The notes: generated by a model from the sequence alone, not told the origin. 64,000 nt of DNA from Macrobrachium rosenbergii (GCF_040412425.1 NC_089762.1:23245891-23309890), one strand, 5' to 3'; counted from the first letter of the stretch, positions 15,959 to 28,855 are shown. A program made the numbers and translations.

Positions 15959-16117
15959 CAGTTGATGTTAACATTATTTGTTACATATAATAATTTCATA
16001 TGTTTATTGTTCTAAATGTTCATTTAATATACTTAGAATTAATATATTTATAATTTGATATGTTTGATATATTTTAATATGATTATTTTTTTAAGAATAT
16101 TTCAATGAACTTATGTC
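15592..16117 (+). repeat. Direct duplication, copy 1 (env 3' part plus 3' UTR)
   Basis: 526 bp repeated almost perfectly at 16286-16808; only about 3 nt of indels were seen. It covers the last ~120 codons of the Env-like ORF and ~160 bp beyond. Confidence 0.93.
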
Positions 16118-16286
16118 GCATTTAAGAACAATAAAACAATGAAACATGTATTTATCAAGAACTCTCCCGGCAATACTGAAGGGCGTATATAAAATTCCAT
16201 GTACGTCTTGTGACAACTTTTATATTAGCCAAACGGGTGAAGCACTGGAAAAGAGAATAGAATAGAATAAAAAATGTGAGATATGC
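16113..16286 (+). mobile_element. Penelope-like element fragment (GIY-YIG region), between the duplicated copies
   Basis: 174 bp that encode GVYKIPCTSCDNFYISQTGE followed by ALEKRIE and a stop, the start of the GIY-YIG endonuclease domain of Penelope-like retroelements (G-Y...Y-I core with the Cys pair typical of the linker). Its reverse complement is at 17583-17756 with a single mismatch noted. It splits the two copies of the env-end duplication, so it arrived together with that duplication. Confidence 0.85.
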
Positions 16287-16808
16287 ATTAGTGCAGAAAT
16301 AAAGATTAAAAATGTTAAATCTTTTACAACATCATGTCAGTTAGTTATAGCAAACCAATTATATTATGAACTCCATCTTTTCACAACACATAAATTCAAC
16401 AAACATGTACCATATAAAAATTACTCATATAAAATAGATGAATTTAAGTTTTCTCAATTAGAATTAAAGAAACTTGAAAATTTGAACTATGTCGATGAAT
16501 ATTTCTACTATAAAGAAACTGCCTCCACAATTTTATCACTAGTAAATCTAGTGGTTATAGTAATAACTGTTATTTTGTTTATCCTGATAGTGAGAAATCT
16601 TATTAAAAAAATACCAAGGATATTGACAGAACTCAATAATAACAATAATTGACAGTTGATGTTAACATTATTTGTTACATATAATAATTTCATATGTTTA
16701 TTGTTCTAAATGTTCATTTAATATACTTAAATTAATATATTTATAATTTGATATGTTTGATATATTTTAATATGATTATTTTTAAGAATATTTCAATGAA
16801 CTTATGTC
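16286..16808 (+). repeat. Direct duplication, copy 2 (env 3' part)
   Basis: Near-identical copy of 15592-16117. It has the Env C-terminal codons and TM segment without a start. Sequence beyond 16808 is presumably the original downstream flank. Confidence 0.93.
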
Positions 16809-17092
16809 TTTTCCTCCACAATTGGAGAAACAATTTTTATTTTATTATTGCAAATTTAATTATTACTGTTGTATCCATTTTATTATGTTTAATTAAACAA
16901 AAAAGACAATGTTTGGTAAATAAATAAGTGATGTAATGATAGCTAGAAGAATATTAGTTAGGAATAAATAAATAAATATAAAAATAAAAAATGAAATGAG
17001 AGATAAAGTAATAAAATAAATGAGAGAAATAGAGAAGAGAGAGAGATAAGAGAGAAAGATAAATAAATAAATAAAGAAGAATAAAATAAAAG
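16809..17092 (+). other. 3' non-coding region of env element with purine-rich tract
   Basis: AT-rich sequence ending in GAGAGAAATAGAGAAGAGAG and AAATAAAT repeats (about 17025-17090), a candidate polypurine tract ahead of a 3' LTR. Confidence 0.4.
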
Positions 17093-17497
17093 TGTTATGA
17101 TTACATAGACAAAACAATGGCGCGAGAGTAATCTGTGAGCAAAAATTAAAGAATGTCTACCTGTCTCACCTGTGAGCTGACCTTTCAAAGGAGGACTTAA
17201 AGTCAATTAATCACATCCAAAGGGACATCGTTAGATATTTACCAACCACTAAGGACGACTACAAGGCAGAACAGAAGCAATGGTCCGCCGAGAGCCTTAG
17301 GGGAGTGAGGTTGAGAGCCTCACCAGTTGTGGGTTAAGAATATTCAAGAAAAGCTCATACTTCGATTCTTAGTCATACTATTTAACTTGTATATATTTTT
17401 AACTTGTTTATATATAGTGTTAATTTACTAGTGTGTTAATGAAGTAAGAAAACTGCACTGTGTCTTCCTAAGCCTCCTGGGACTCTAATAACTAACA
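17093..17497 (+). repeat. Candidate 3' LTR of the env-bearing element
   Basis: Begins TGTTATGATT after a purine-rich tract and ends AATAACTAACA, so TGTT/AACA termini. TATA-like sequence lies near 17390-17415. There is no partner LTR in the window, so this is an inference from position only. Confidence 0.3.
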
Positions 17498-17559
17498 ACA
17501 AACAAAGCTAGAAACGAATAAAACAATAAAAAGAAAATACCTCATGACATCACTAACAT

Positions 17560-17760
17560 ACAAAATACCACTGTTCCCCTGTGCATATCTCACATTTTTT
17601 ATTCTATTCTATTCTCTTTTCCAGTGCTTCACCCGTTTGGCTAATATAAAAGTTGTCACAAGACTTACATGGAATTTTATATACGCCCTTCAGTATTGCC
17701 GGGAGAGTTCTTGATAAATACATGTTTCATTGTTTTATTGTTCTTAAATGCGACATTAAC
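17560..17760 (-). mobile_element. Penelope-like element fragment, inverted copy
   Basis: On the minus strand it reads the same GVYKIPC...FYISQTGEALEKRI segment as 16113-16286 and continues past it with a NVRYAQGNSGI motif, which follows the GIY-YIG core in Penelope-like proteins. A stop follows ALEKRIE. Bases 17583-17756 pair with 16113-16286 as an inverted repeat. This is likely the source copy for the upstream fragment. Confidence 0.82.
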
Positions 17761-18197
17761 ATCAAAATTCTTAAGAAGATGGAGGATATCTTTCATATTA
17801 TTATTATAAGGCAGTACAAGCAAATATTTTGTGTTACAAAATCACGCATTACCTGTGGTAATGTGTGATAAATGAATCATGTACAAAAGTGATTATAATC
17901 ATATATGTATATATATGTATGTATACACACACACATTATTATATGTGTGTGTATGTATGTATATATTTCAGGAAAATTTTCTTAAATTAACCAGTTATCA
18001 TCAGTCAAAGAAACATAGAATTTTGAAATATTAACTCTTTGTATCTGTAGACCAGGAGAAAACTTAGGCAATAACATAATAAAAAAAATTTAGGGAGAAT
18101 TTCTCCAGTCCGGAAAAAATAAGTTTCTTTTTTTCGAACCCAATGACTAAAGCAGAAATGCGAGGCCTATTTCAGCTGAGCTCCCAACCACCTGATT
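17761..18197. other. Unassigned DNA with short TA/CA tracts
   Basis: Contains short ATGTATATA/CACACACA runs near 17905-17965. Otherwise nothing recognised. Confidence 0.5.
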
Positions 18198-18420
18198 TTT
18201 TTTTCCTTTGCCCGATATTGCCTGATGGTTCCATTGTGGCATTTTTGCAGGGGAAGAACCTCCATGAAACCCCTTTCGAGATTTCCTTGCAATAAAAGTC
18301 AAGGCACAGGTCCAACAAAAAAAATTTTTGAGCAATGCATTTCCACTAACTCATCGAGGAAGCTTGAGATGAACTATCACATACACAAACACACCCACAC
18401 ACCAACACGCACCCACACAT
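18198..18420 (+). repeat. Dispersed repeat B, copy 2
   Basis: Direct-orientation copy of 13191-13445; shares TGGTTCCATTGTGGCA, CTTTCGAGA and TTTTTGAGCAATGCATTT-like blocks and a CA-rich tail. Confidence 0.75.
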
Positions 18421-19417
18421 TATATATATTTTTACAGATTGGGTCTCGTTGGAGGAATGCAAGGGGGTCTTTATTTAGTTACTGCCTTAAGGGGCCAACA
18501 AAGAATACCAACTTGTAATAAAATGAAGGAGAAAAATGGGTAACTTACCCTGATATTACCATTAGTTAATCAGGGATTGGAAGGTCGCCATGTGAAATGA
18601 GTATCTAGTTACCTTAAAATGAATTTATTAATAAAAAAAAAAACAACCAAGGAGGTAATCTGAAAGGCTGATGATACAGCAAGTAAACTCAAATAATGAA
18701 AAAATGTGAATTGGCAATGCGTAATAAATCTCTGCATATGACGAGATAATTTCGTCTTGAATGATCAGGCTCTTGTGTGCAACAAAAAGGGGGAACAGGT
18801 TATTGCTCCAGACTGCAGACCAGGGATGTCTTGCATTTACTGGAAATGGCAGTACTTTTAAGATCATTCGAGGCTCATGGCTGGGTCGACTGAGGAGATA
18901 GTAGCGAGGACCCTTTTTAGGCCTGTGGATGGTCATGCTTAACATACAAGGACGGGTCGTCCGACACCCTTAGTCCCTCCAGAAGAAAAAGGACTGGAGA
19001 GCAGTGCGGCCTTTCATGTCGCCGTCTGTGGTTTGTGAGGTGAGATGCGTATCTGGCAGCGTTGGCGTCCATTGGCGTAGGTCAGTCATCCTGCAATTTA
19101 ATCATACAGCCAGCAAAAAACTGTGGAGAAAAATAGGTCTTATTGTTAAAACTTAAATAAGGTTAAAAAATAAGTCTACCTCACAACCTGGATTCGCCTA
19201 TATCACTAATGGAGGGACATCAGTTACTGGACATGTGATAACAAGGGGGGTCAAAGGGGTGCTATTGTCCTACTTGAGTTCAAAATGGGCTGCTCCCTTC
19301 TTTCCCGGCAGTAAATCGAGCCTACCAGTTAACTGAGAAGTGTTCCTGTTCAGAAATTCGAATTATTTCCTGGTAGGCTAAGAGGGAGGAATGAAAATAT
19401 GTGAAAAAAGGGGAAAA
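18421..19417. other. Unassigned non-coding DNA
   Basis: No recognised domain. The minus-strand frame at 18628-18945 has no recognisable motif. Confidence 0.5.
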
Positions 19418-19443
19418 ATATATATATATACATACATACATAC

Positions 19444-19496
<53 letters not shown>
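19418..19496. repeat. (TA)n microsatellite with CATA units
   Basis: TA/CATA array at the border of repeat A copy 2. Confidence 0.95.
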
Positions 19497-19497
<1 letters not shown>

Positions 19498-19499
19498 TT

Positions 19500-20440
19500 T
19501 TCATGATGCATTCAAGTACCTGGTTATTACACAATTAATCACAGAATTCAAAAATTTACCTCACTTCCACCAGATACCTGAACTCTCATAACAATAAAAA
19601 TTACGACTGAGTACTCTAAAGGTAACAGTGATCCCTCAAAAGGCTAATTAATCACTTGAAAAATCAAACTAAATTTATCAAAATAAGTGTGAGTTATCAA
19701 CAATTAAACAAGAAGTATATTAGAGTAAAAGAACATCACTCCGTCAAACAACTTTAACTGTTTCCCTGGTCTTAATTCACTTCAGCAAAACTAACGGAAC
19801 AAAACATGTTTATCACTTTGCCTTATGCACGCAATTAATCCTATTCACTGGTGGTCAATAAATGAAACAGTGTTTTTAAAAACATTAAATACAAAAATTT
19901 ATTTTTAAATTAAAAATTTATCATCAGAATTCACAATCTGAAAAAATTTACTATTGCTTGAAAACAACACAAAAAAATTTAATTAATTCTGGAGTTAAAT
20001 TATTACACAAAACTAATTCACAAAACTTTAATTTGTCAAGAAATTTATCTAATCAAGCAAAATTTAAACTATCAAGAATTACTCAAGATTTGAAAAGAAA
20101 ATCTTAATAAATGAAAACTAAATCAAGTATGCAATGTTAAATTATCAAGAAATATTTAAAATGCTAAGTATATAAAGGTTAAATCACCAAAATATAAAAT
20201 GTGAAAAATCAAGAGATTACAAACACAAGAATCCACAAAAGTACACAACAGATTTATCAATAATAATTTCACTAAAGCAAAATTTCCCTAATATACCTTA
20301 TTATACCATGGTAATAATAAGAAACATTCACTTTACCTTACACAGGCTTGTGAAAACCTTTGCAAAATCATGCAACTGCTTTAAATTCACAAAATACTTT
20401 TTATAATGCGTCATTACTGTTTTCCTACAATTCAGATCTC
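19500..20440 (-). repeat. Dispersed non-coding repeat A, copy 2 (inverted)
   Basis: Reverse complement resembles 3880-4995. Strongest near 19605-19630 (minus reads TACCTTTAGAGTACTCAGTC) and 19845-19870 (minus TTTCATTTATTGACCACCAG). Similarity falls off away from the TA-array end. No ORF. Confidence 0.6.
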
Positions 20441-20724
20441 AAAAGTTAAGATTAACACCAGTGACCACACAAATATTCTACGTTAACTTTTCTCCTTTGA
20501 ACAAAGAGAGAGAGAGGGAGAGAAAGAGGGAATCAACTTTAACGGTTTCTAAAATCAGAATCAGCAAATTTTTGGATTCAAGTGAGAAAATGAAACAACC
20601 AGGAGGCGTCAGTAGGGTGGCTGTTTCCAAATTCCCAAAAAGATGGAAAATTTTTTTTGCCAACACCAATTTTTAACTTAAATTAAAGATTATTGAGGAG
20701 TTGAAATATAAAATGTCATATAAT

Positions 20725-20879
<155 letters not shown>

Positions 20880-20998
20880 TAATAAAAATAAATAATATCA
20901 ATTCACTCTAATAATAAAAATATTTTCATATATAAATTAAAAAATAATTTTAAATGATAATAAGTAACCGTCCTGTGATAAACCAGCGACGGAAAAAT

Positions 20999-21064
20999 AA
21001 ATCAGGACTACAGTGACACACTAACCATTCGGCCGAATGGTTAAATGTCAATAAAGTCCTGATT
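20999..21064. other. 66-bp imperfect palindrome with perfect 22-bp core
   Basis: The core 21022-21043 (TAACCATTCGG followed by its complement) is a perfect palindrome. Outer arms AATCAGGACT and AGTCCTGATT add a ten-base stem. It could extrude a cruciform or be a short foldback element; function unknown. Confidence 0.8.
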
Positions 21065-21237
21065 CCTCGTCCTCTAAATAAAATCTGACCTAAACGGGAT
21101 AATGGACTTATTATCAATTAAAAAATAAATAAAAATATATATGAAAAATATTACTCTCCGTGTAAAGTGAATTGATAATAAAATAAACGTTTGTAGCTTT
21201 CTGATTGTATATATAATCACGGTGATGTGATAAATAG

Positions 21238-22612
<1,375 letters not shown>

Positions 22613-22623
22613 CCTCCTCACCC
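22613..22623 (-). other. Polypurine tract of GyA
   Basis: Minus strand reads GGGTGAGGAGG immediately before the 3' LTR TGTCAG, as expected for the plus-strand DNA primer. Confidence 0.8.
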
Positions 22624-23143
22624 AACAAAAAAAAAAATTTTCCACAAGAAAATTTTTTCTACAAAGTATTGAACTTAACTCAAAATTCAAAGAAATATAT
22701 AAAAATGCTAATATCAAAAACAAACATAGCAATTCAATCTATATGAAATAAAACAGGGACAATAAGAAAAATTCAAGTCCAATGACAAAACTCAAAAAGT
22801 GATTGAAAATACTATATCACATTGCCGGCCAAAAATAGATTAGAGATAGTGGCAAAAATTTTGTACCACTTTCAATACAGTCAATAGATATCAAATCTTA
22901 ACCTTAATACTACGACTTAAAACTAATACAAGTAAATAATTTATAGTGACCACGCCAAAAATAACATCAGTATCAACATATGAAGAAATATGGTAATATC
23001 CCCATGAACTCACAAGTGGAGCGGTGGGCACAGGTTAGCAGAGCACCAATGTTAACAAGACTAACCTATTATTAGATTAAACCTAGATAACCGACATCCA
23101 AAAATATAAATCGACCACAATGGGGATAGTGTTACCTCAACCA

Positions 23144-23372
23144 AGGTCACCACTCATACACCAGCCTGTAGCGCCTAAAAACGGCCGTGCTACAGACCCG
23201 TGAGCCCGTGACCTGGCTAAATTATTCTGAAAACCCAAATATCAGTTAAACAAAAATAAGGACTAAACCTTAGTAGATTAACCTTAACTTAGTCTAGGTC
23301 ACCACTCATACACCAGCCTGTAGCGCCTAAAAAACGGCTGTGTAGTGCTACAGACCCGTGAGCCCGTGACCT
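23144..23372. repeat. Duplicated nested-stem hairpin in GyA
   Basis: Each copy opens AGGTCAC and closes GTGACCT, with an inner CTGTAGC/GCTACAG stem; copies at 23144-23214 and 23296-23372. The second has a 6-base insertion in the apical loop. Both stems are kept in both copies. Confidence 0.85.
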
Positions 23373-23737
23373 ATCTAAACTTTGTAAAGAAAGAATTAAT
23401 GTGGACCATTGGCATAAATAAAGAACAGGGACATAACAGTATATGATTAATGATTCATAAAACTAACCATGAATCACCAAAAATAAGAAAAACGTAACAC
23501 ACCGTTCACATATCCATGATTTTACGACACACTCAATATTGTGGCCCTTCACAACACCTTCCAATAATGCCTCTTTTCACTCCAGAGAGCGTCCTTACTC
23601 AACACTATTTGTTTTTGCAACTCACTGAGTTTCAAAGAGCGTCTTTTCACTTCACTTCACTCAGTTTTAGTGCCTCTACACTTCAGAGAGCGTCCTCACA
23701 CTAAACGGGTTTGGGCCTTAAATACACACATCATTAA

Positions 23738-23817
23738 TGGACATATACAAGACAATGGTAACACCTTAAAATTAACCTGGACATACACAAGACAATGGTA
23801 ACACCTTAAAATTAGCC
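23738..23817. repeat. 40-bp tandem duplication in GyA
   Basis: Unit starting TGGACATA(T/C)ACAAGACAAT repeats at 23738-23777 and 23778-23817 with about two differences. Confidence 0.95.
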
Positions 23818-24108
23818 TCCACTAATAACACATACTAAAATAAACAGAAATCAAAAGTAACCTTAACCACTCTTAATCAAAGACGACACCGAAGAAAAAC
23901 CTGCAAATCACGACATTTAACATCTTAATCTTAAGTACTTAATCCTAAATTATTTCATAAACAAAAACACCTGACAGAACATTATTACAACACACCTGGA
24001 AACCTGTACATTCAATAAATTTATAGGATTAATCAAATCAATTAATATAAGTATATACAAAAGAACTTTACGAAGAACAAAAAGGTTTTTCTCAAATCAA
24101 CCTATCGA

Positions 24109-24750
24109 TCAGTCACTGATGTGTGACAGCGCATCAGCGACAACATTACTTTTGCCTGGAATGTGTGAAAAGCTAAAATTCCATTCCTGGAGCAGGAGGC
24201 TCCAACGCATCAACCGTTGATTTTTATTCCTAAACCTGTTCAAGAAAACCAACGGATTATGATCCGTTAATATTTTAATCGTGGTCCCTGTAGAGGATAA
24301 ATACACCTGAAAATGATTTACAGCTAAAATTAATCCCAAAGTCTCTTTCTCTACAGTCGAGTATTTCCGTTGTGCCGGGGATAACTTTTTGGAGAAATAG
24401 GCAACAGGATGAGATACTCCATGCGCATCTTCCTGCAACAAAACTGCTCCAACCCCAACATCACTCGCATCAGTAGCAAGCGAAAAAGGAACGTCAAAAT
24501 CAGGAGCTTTCAAAATAGGGAAATTCATTAGGACCTGCTTTAACTTTTCAAAGGCATTTTGGGCATCATTAGTCCATACAAAAGTCACATTCTTACGTAA
24601 TAAATTAGTCAGGGGCTCAGCGATATCAGAAAAATTCTTAACAAATCTACGGTAATACCCTACTAAACCAAGGAACTTTCTGACATCCCTGCGACACTTC
24701 GGTATTTCAATATGTCTAATAGAGTCTACGTTTGCCTGTTTCAGAGCCAC
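24109..24750 (-). CDS. pol: GyA RT C-terminal connection plus RNase H
   Basis: 213-codon open frame, last domain of GyA pol. The first ~50 residues (KFLGLVGYYRRFVKNFSDIA) are the RT thumb/connection typical of gypsy RT. The RNase H follows with LATDASDVGVGAVL (first catalytic Asp), STVEKE (Glu), and LTDHNPL (Asp), closing with VVADALSH. It degrades the RNA strand during reverse transcription. The frame starts after a break in the RT, so the ATG is not a real start. No integrase follows; the ORF ends and non-coding DNA begins, which fixes the domain order. Confidence 0.93.
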   Translation of the reverse strand: MALKQANVDSIRHIEIPKCRRDVRKFLGLVGYYRRFVKNFSDIAEPLTNLLRKNVTFVWTNDAQNAFEKLKQVLMNFPILKAPDFDVPFSLATDASDVGVGAVLLQEDAHGVSHPVAYFSKKLSPAQRKYSTVEKETLGLILAVNHFQVYLSSTGTTIKILTDHNPLVFLNRFRNKNQRLMRWSLLLQEWNFSFSHIPGKSNVVADALSHISD

Positions 24751-25578
24751 TTTCCCAAAAACCTACTTCGTGACCCAAATATACAACCTTTGCTTTGGCA
24801 AACTCACTCTTTTGAGGTTTATAACCAAACCAGCTTTCCTAAGTACCTGAAATAAAGCCTTAATACGTTTAAGATGGGTGTCCCAGTCATCACTATAAAT
24901 TACAATATCATCAATATAAACAACACACCCTCTAAACCTTGGACCAAAGTATTCATTAACCTTTGAAAGGTTGCAGCGGCATTCTTCATCCCAAAAGGCA
25001 TTACTTTACATTGGTAGAGTCCGCGCTGCGTTACAAACGCTGACAAATCCGTGCCCGTTTGGACAGCGGAACTTGCCAATACCCCTTTAACAAATCAAAT
25101 TTAGTTATATATTTTGAATTCCCTATCCTGTCAATACAGTCCTCTATCCTGGGTAAAGGATAACTATCAGGCTTTGTGACCTCGTTGACTTTGCGGTAAT
25201 CAAAACAAAGCCTGTATTGACCATCCTGTTTCTTTACCAAAACAACAGGTGAAGACCACGGACTGTTGCTGGGTTCGATCAGCCCGTGTCGTAACATATA
25301 ATCAACCTCTTTATCCACAACATCATTTTTAAATGGATTTAACCTGTAAGGGGATTGTTTTACCGGAGTTGCGTTACCCACATCACATCATGTTCAAGGA
25401 CAGTGGTCTGTCCTGGAACATCCGAAAATAAATCCTTATAACTAAAAACTAACTTTTTCAAAGATCCCTGTTCTACTAAATTCAAATGTGAAACCATTTC
25501 TGAAAAATTTTCTAAAGAATGTTTATTATCATTAGGCCATTCGGCACCATCAAAACAATCATCATCAAAATTACTCAC
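24751..25578 (-). pseudogene. pol: GyA reverse transcriptase, frameshifted
   Basis: Frames 25578-25360 and 25381-25031 give the N-terminal linker and RT fingers/palm: SPYRLNPF, SPWSSPVVLVKKQDGQYRLC, DYRKVNEVT, and KFDLLKGYWQVPL (palm motif A). The rest lies in other frames: minus strand 24918-24907 encodes YIDD, the polymerase active site, followed by a leucine-rich segment. At least two frame shifts separate these parts. All RT motifs are present in the DNA; the protein is not continuous. The integrase C-terminal frame ends directly ahead of it (25575/25578 overlap). Confidence 0.9.
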
Positions 25579-26760
25579 GTCTGGAAAAGAAAAGAATTAA
25601 TATCATTACACTTTGTAGTATCACCAACTAATGCCACGGGAATAACTTTGTCACGACCTTTATAAGCTTTTAACATATTTATGTGGCACAACTGGTAGGG
25701 TCTCCTCCTTTCAGGAGTTTCAACTAAATAATTAACATCACTTACTTTCTTTAAAATTTTCCACGGTCCTAAAAATGAAGCTTTTAAAGGGTTTCCTGGA
25801 ATGGGAAGCAATACAAAACGTTATCACCCACTACAAAATTACGCTCCTTAGTCTTTCGGTCAAAAAGTATTTCATTTTCTTTTGGCTACACAATAAATTT
25901 TCACCAGCAAACTTCCAAGCCTTCGTTAATTTATCACCCAAATTACTAACATAATCTAATAAATTCATATCAGGGCGTCCCCCCCCAAGATTCACGAACC
26001 ATATCCAATGGACCACGCACACAATGACCAAAAATAAGGCTGAAAGGTGAAAATCCTAAAGACTGACTCGGCACTGACCGAAATGCAAATAATAAATAAG
26101 GTAGTTCCTTATCCCATTCAGAACCATTAACCAAACAATACTTTTTTATCATAGACTTCATGGTTTGATGAAATCGTTCCAAAACACCTTGACTTTCAGG
26201 ATGGTACGGAGAAGAAGTCACTTGATTAATTTTTAATTCAGCCATCTTCTCCTAAATAATTTACTCAGAAAATTAGACCCACAATCGGACTGAATTACTT
26301 TGGGCATTCCGAACCTGGTGAAAAATTCAATTAATACTTCAACAATTTTAACAGTTTTTATATTTCGTAGTGGTATTGCCTCAGGATATCGAGACATCCT
26401 ATCCATAATTGTTAAAATATAATGATTACCACTACGAGTTTTCGGCAGAGGACCAACCACGTCAATAATTACCTCTCTGAACGGTTCAGAAACAACAGGA
26501 ATAGGATGTAATGGTGCCTTTGGAATTGGTTGATTAGGCTTCCCGACCTTTTGACATGCATCACAACTATTTACAAATTTTTTAACATCATCTTTCATCT
26601 TAGGCCAAAAATAATGTTCACACAATTTACGAGTGGTTTTAAAACCACCAAAATGACCAGCCAAACCATTTTCATGAGCCAATGTCATTAACTCCTTTCG
26701 ATAAACAAAAGGAACCACAATCTGTTTAACAATTTCACAACCTGTATTAATGGCATCAAA
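25575..26760 (-). pseudogene. pol: GyA integrase, frameshifted, upstream of RT
   Basis: Starts in the C-terminal half of the 27363-26233 frame with a zinc-binding HHCC domain (LAHENGLAGHFGG, then NSCDACQKVG). Then the core: VIIDVVGPLP (Asp, residue ~301 of that frame), QSDCGSNF (Asp ~360), and after a frameshift SQGVLERFHQT in 26245-25970 (Glu). Frames 26031-25831 and 25811-25575 give the C-terminal domain with the GPY/F-like FLGPWKILKKVSDVNYLVET. It inserts the cDNA. All three catalytic residues are present but in two frames. Confidence 0.92.
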
Positions 26761-27363
26761 AGGTCTACTTATTCTATACAAAATATTATTAATTATCTTA
26801 AATCGAGGGACAGTCAAATCAGTAATTTCGTCAGACTCAACTGGCAGGTCTTTAAAATCTGCTTTCTGAGCTGTAATAAGTTCCTTAGTAGTCCAATTAA
26901 GTTTATTATCCAACACACCACTATCTATAACTAAGCTATCACTACGATCTAAACTACTCAAATCAACATCAACTACCGACTCGGCCGAGTCAACACTACT
27001 AGCCTTCGATCGAGTGACTACAGATATTTCATTACCGGAACTTAATACAATAGGGAAAGTTTTATTTATTAGGGCGACATCATTCCCTAACACCAAATCC
27101 ACATCTTTAATAGGAAATTTATCAATAATGGCCAGTTTTAAATAACCTGAAAAAGACGGGCATGATAAATAAAAACTCTCAACCGGGTAAGACCCGACCG
27201 TATCTGGAAAACCACTTAACAAAACATACTCCTTATTTGAACATTCCCAATCAATAGGTAAGGATTCTCTGAGAATTAAAGACTGAGCAGCCCCAGTGTC
27301 ACGCAAAATTTTAACCTTTCTTTGCTCAGTCGAATTCCCAGAGCGAACAAAACCATCAGACAA
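26761..27363 (-). CDS. pro: GyA aspartic protease and linker
   Basis: N-terminal half of a 376-codon frame. KILRDTGAAQSLI puts the catalytic Asp-Thr-Gly at residues 22-24, and DLVLGNDVA near residues 89-96 is the second conserved region of retropepsins. An acidic linker of about 120 residues leads to the integrase HHCC domain in the same frame, so protease and integrase are adjacent parts of one polyprotein. It would cleave Gag-Pol. A short break separates it from gag (stop at 27400). Confidence 0.9.
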
Positions 27364-27399
27364 AAATTTCTGAAAAGGAGCCAGTGACTTATTGCCTAG

Positions 27400-28605
27400 T
27401 CATTGATTACTAGAGTTCTCAGCCACTAACTCGTTCTCATTCCTACGAATGGCCATTACCGGACGTCTTTCTGTCCTTTGTGACCTTTTAAATGCATAAC
27501 ACATGCTCTTGATGTGTCCCTTCTTATGACAGAAGAAACAAGTCAAAGTTTTCAACTTCTCCGGGTTATCTGTGGTCTGCCTATTATAGCTGTTAACAGG
27601 AGTAGTACGAGAACCATAATTAACATTAGGCCTATTATACCTGTTCTGATTACTACTCCTGTTAACTCTCACCCAACCAGATTTCTCATTTCTGGGTACT
27701 TCCCCTATCACATTTTTATGGGAGAGGAGGTACTCATCACTTGCAATTGCCACCTCCTGCAAAGTTTCTAATTTTAACTCTTCGAGGTGTACCTTCACCT
27801 CATTAGGCACGGACCTTTTAAACTCCTCAACCAAAATCAATTCTTTTAATTTCTCAAAGTCTGTTACCTCCTTAGATTTTAACCAGTCGCCAGCAAATTG
27901 CTCTTTAGCCCTGGCGAACTCTACAAAAGTCTGTCCTCTTTCCTTCTGTAAATTACAGAAGCGTTGTCGGTAAGCTTCCGGTACCAACTCGTAAGCCTTC
28001 AAAACTATGGCCTTTACAGAATCATAATCTGAGGACAGATCTTCGTCCAAGGTAACGTAAACTTTCTGGGCCTTGCCTAACAATTTACTCTGAATAAGAG
28101 TGGTCCAATACTCTTTTGGCCATTCCAACCTTGAAGCTATTCTCTCAAAAGAAACAAAAACTCTGCCACGTTAACTTCCTGAAAATTTGGGACTAATGTT
28201 AGAGCTTCAGTTAGATTAATACAAGGCATTGCAGACACATTATGTTGGGAAGAAGAAGAACCCCTATTACTCAATGCTTGCATAGCAAGTTCGTGCTGCC
28301 TCTCTCTCTCTCTCCTCAGCCTTCAACCTTTGGAGATCTATTTCCATTCTTTTCAACTGAATCTGCCTATCTAAAATTTCTACTGACACCACTTCCTCCA
28401 CCTGCCTAGTCTCTGGTTTACCTTCTGCCTTCATCACCTTAACCTTTTCATAAACATTAAGAAGCAACAAGCCCTTCCTAACAGACCCAGGATTTTCAAT
28501 TTCAACAAACTCTGCTACACTCTCTAAATCAGGCTTATTCAAGTCTGCCAACCTGTCCTGCCACCCCTCTCCACTCAAGAGCTCCGGGATATTCAAATCA
28601 GCCAT
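27400..28605 (-). pseudogene. gag: GyA Gag (capsid and zinc knuckle), frameshifted
   Basis: Begins with a genuine ATG at 28605 (MADLNIPELLSGEGW), about 250 bp after the 5' LTR. The first 112 codons (to 28267) are helical and charged with an Arg/Glu-rich coiled coil. After a break of about 140 bp, frame 28128-27400 carries the capsid (a SCAN-like helical region, e.g. PEAYRQRFCNLQKERGQTF) and a CCHC zinc knuckle CFFCHKKGHIKSMC (Cys-X2-Cys-X4-His-X4-Cys) that binds genomic RNA. Gag forms the virus-like particle. Confidence 0.9.
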
Positions 28606-28855
28606 AGTAAATTAATTACACCCAAGTAAATATATAAATGTATCTCACAAAATATACCCAAAAACAAACCAATACACTGAACACCAATAACCACACAAAT
28701 ATCCTACCACGGTAAAAAAAAATATATATATATAAACACCGATCAACACAAAAATATAGCAGAGAAGGTATTACTATGCTGCACACACCCCAAGAATCCA
28801 CTCTATACACTCTAGTGACTACAGGATCCGACAAATCCTGGCAAAAGGTCATAAA

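Larger units (their letters stand above)
22624..24108 (-). other. Long 3' non-coding region of GyA with repeats
   Basis: About 1.5 kb between RNase H and the polypurine tract without an ORF. It holds two hairpin-forming copies (23144-23214 and 23296-23372), a 40-bp tandem duplication (23738-23817) and three degenerate AGAGAGCGTC-like repeats between about 23580 and 23695. An env gene could once have been here but nothing remains. Confidence 0.7.
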
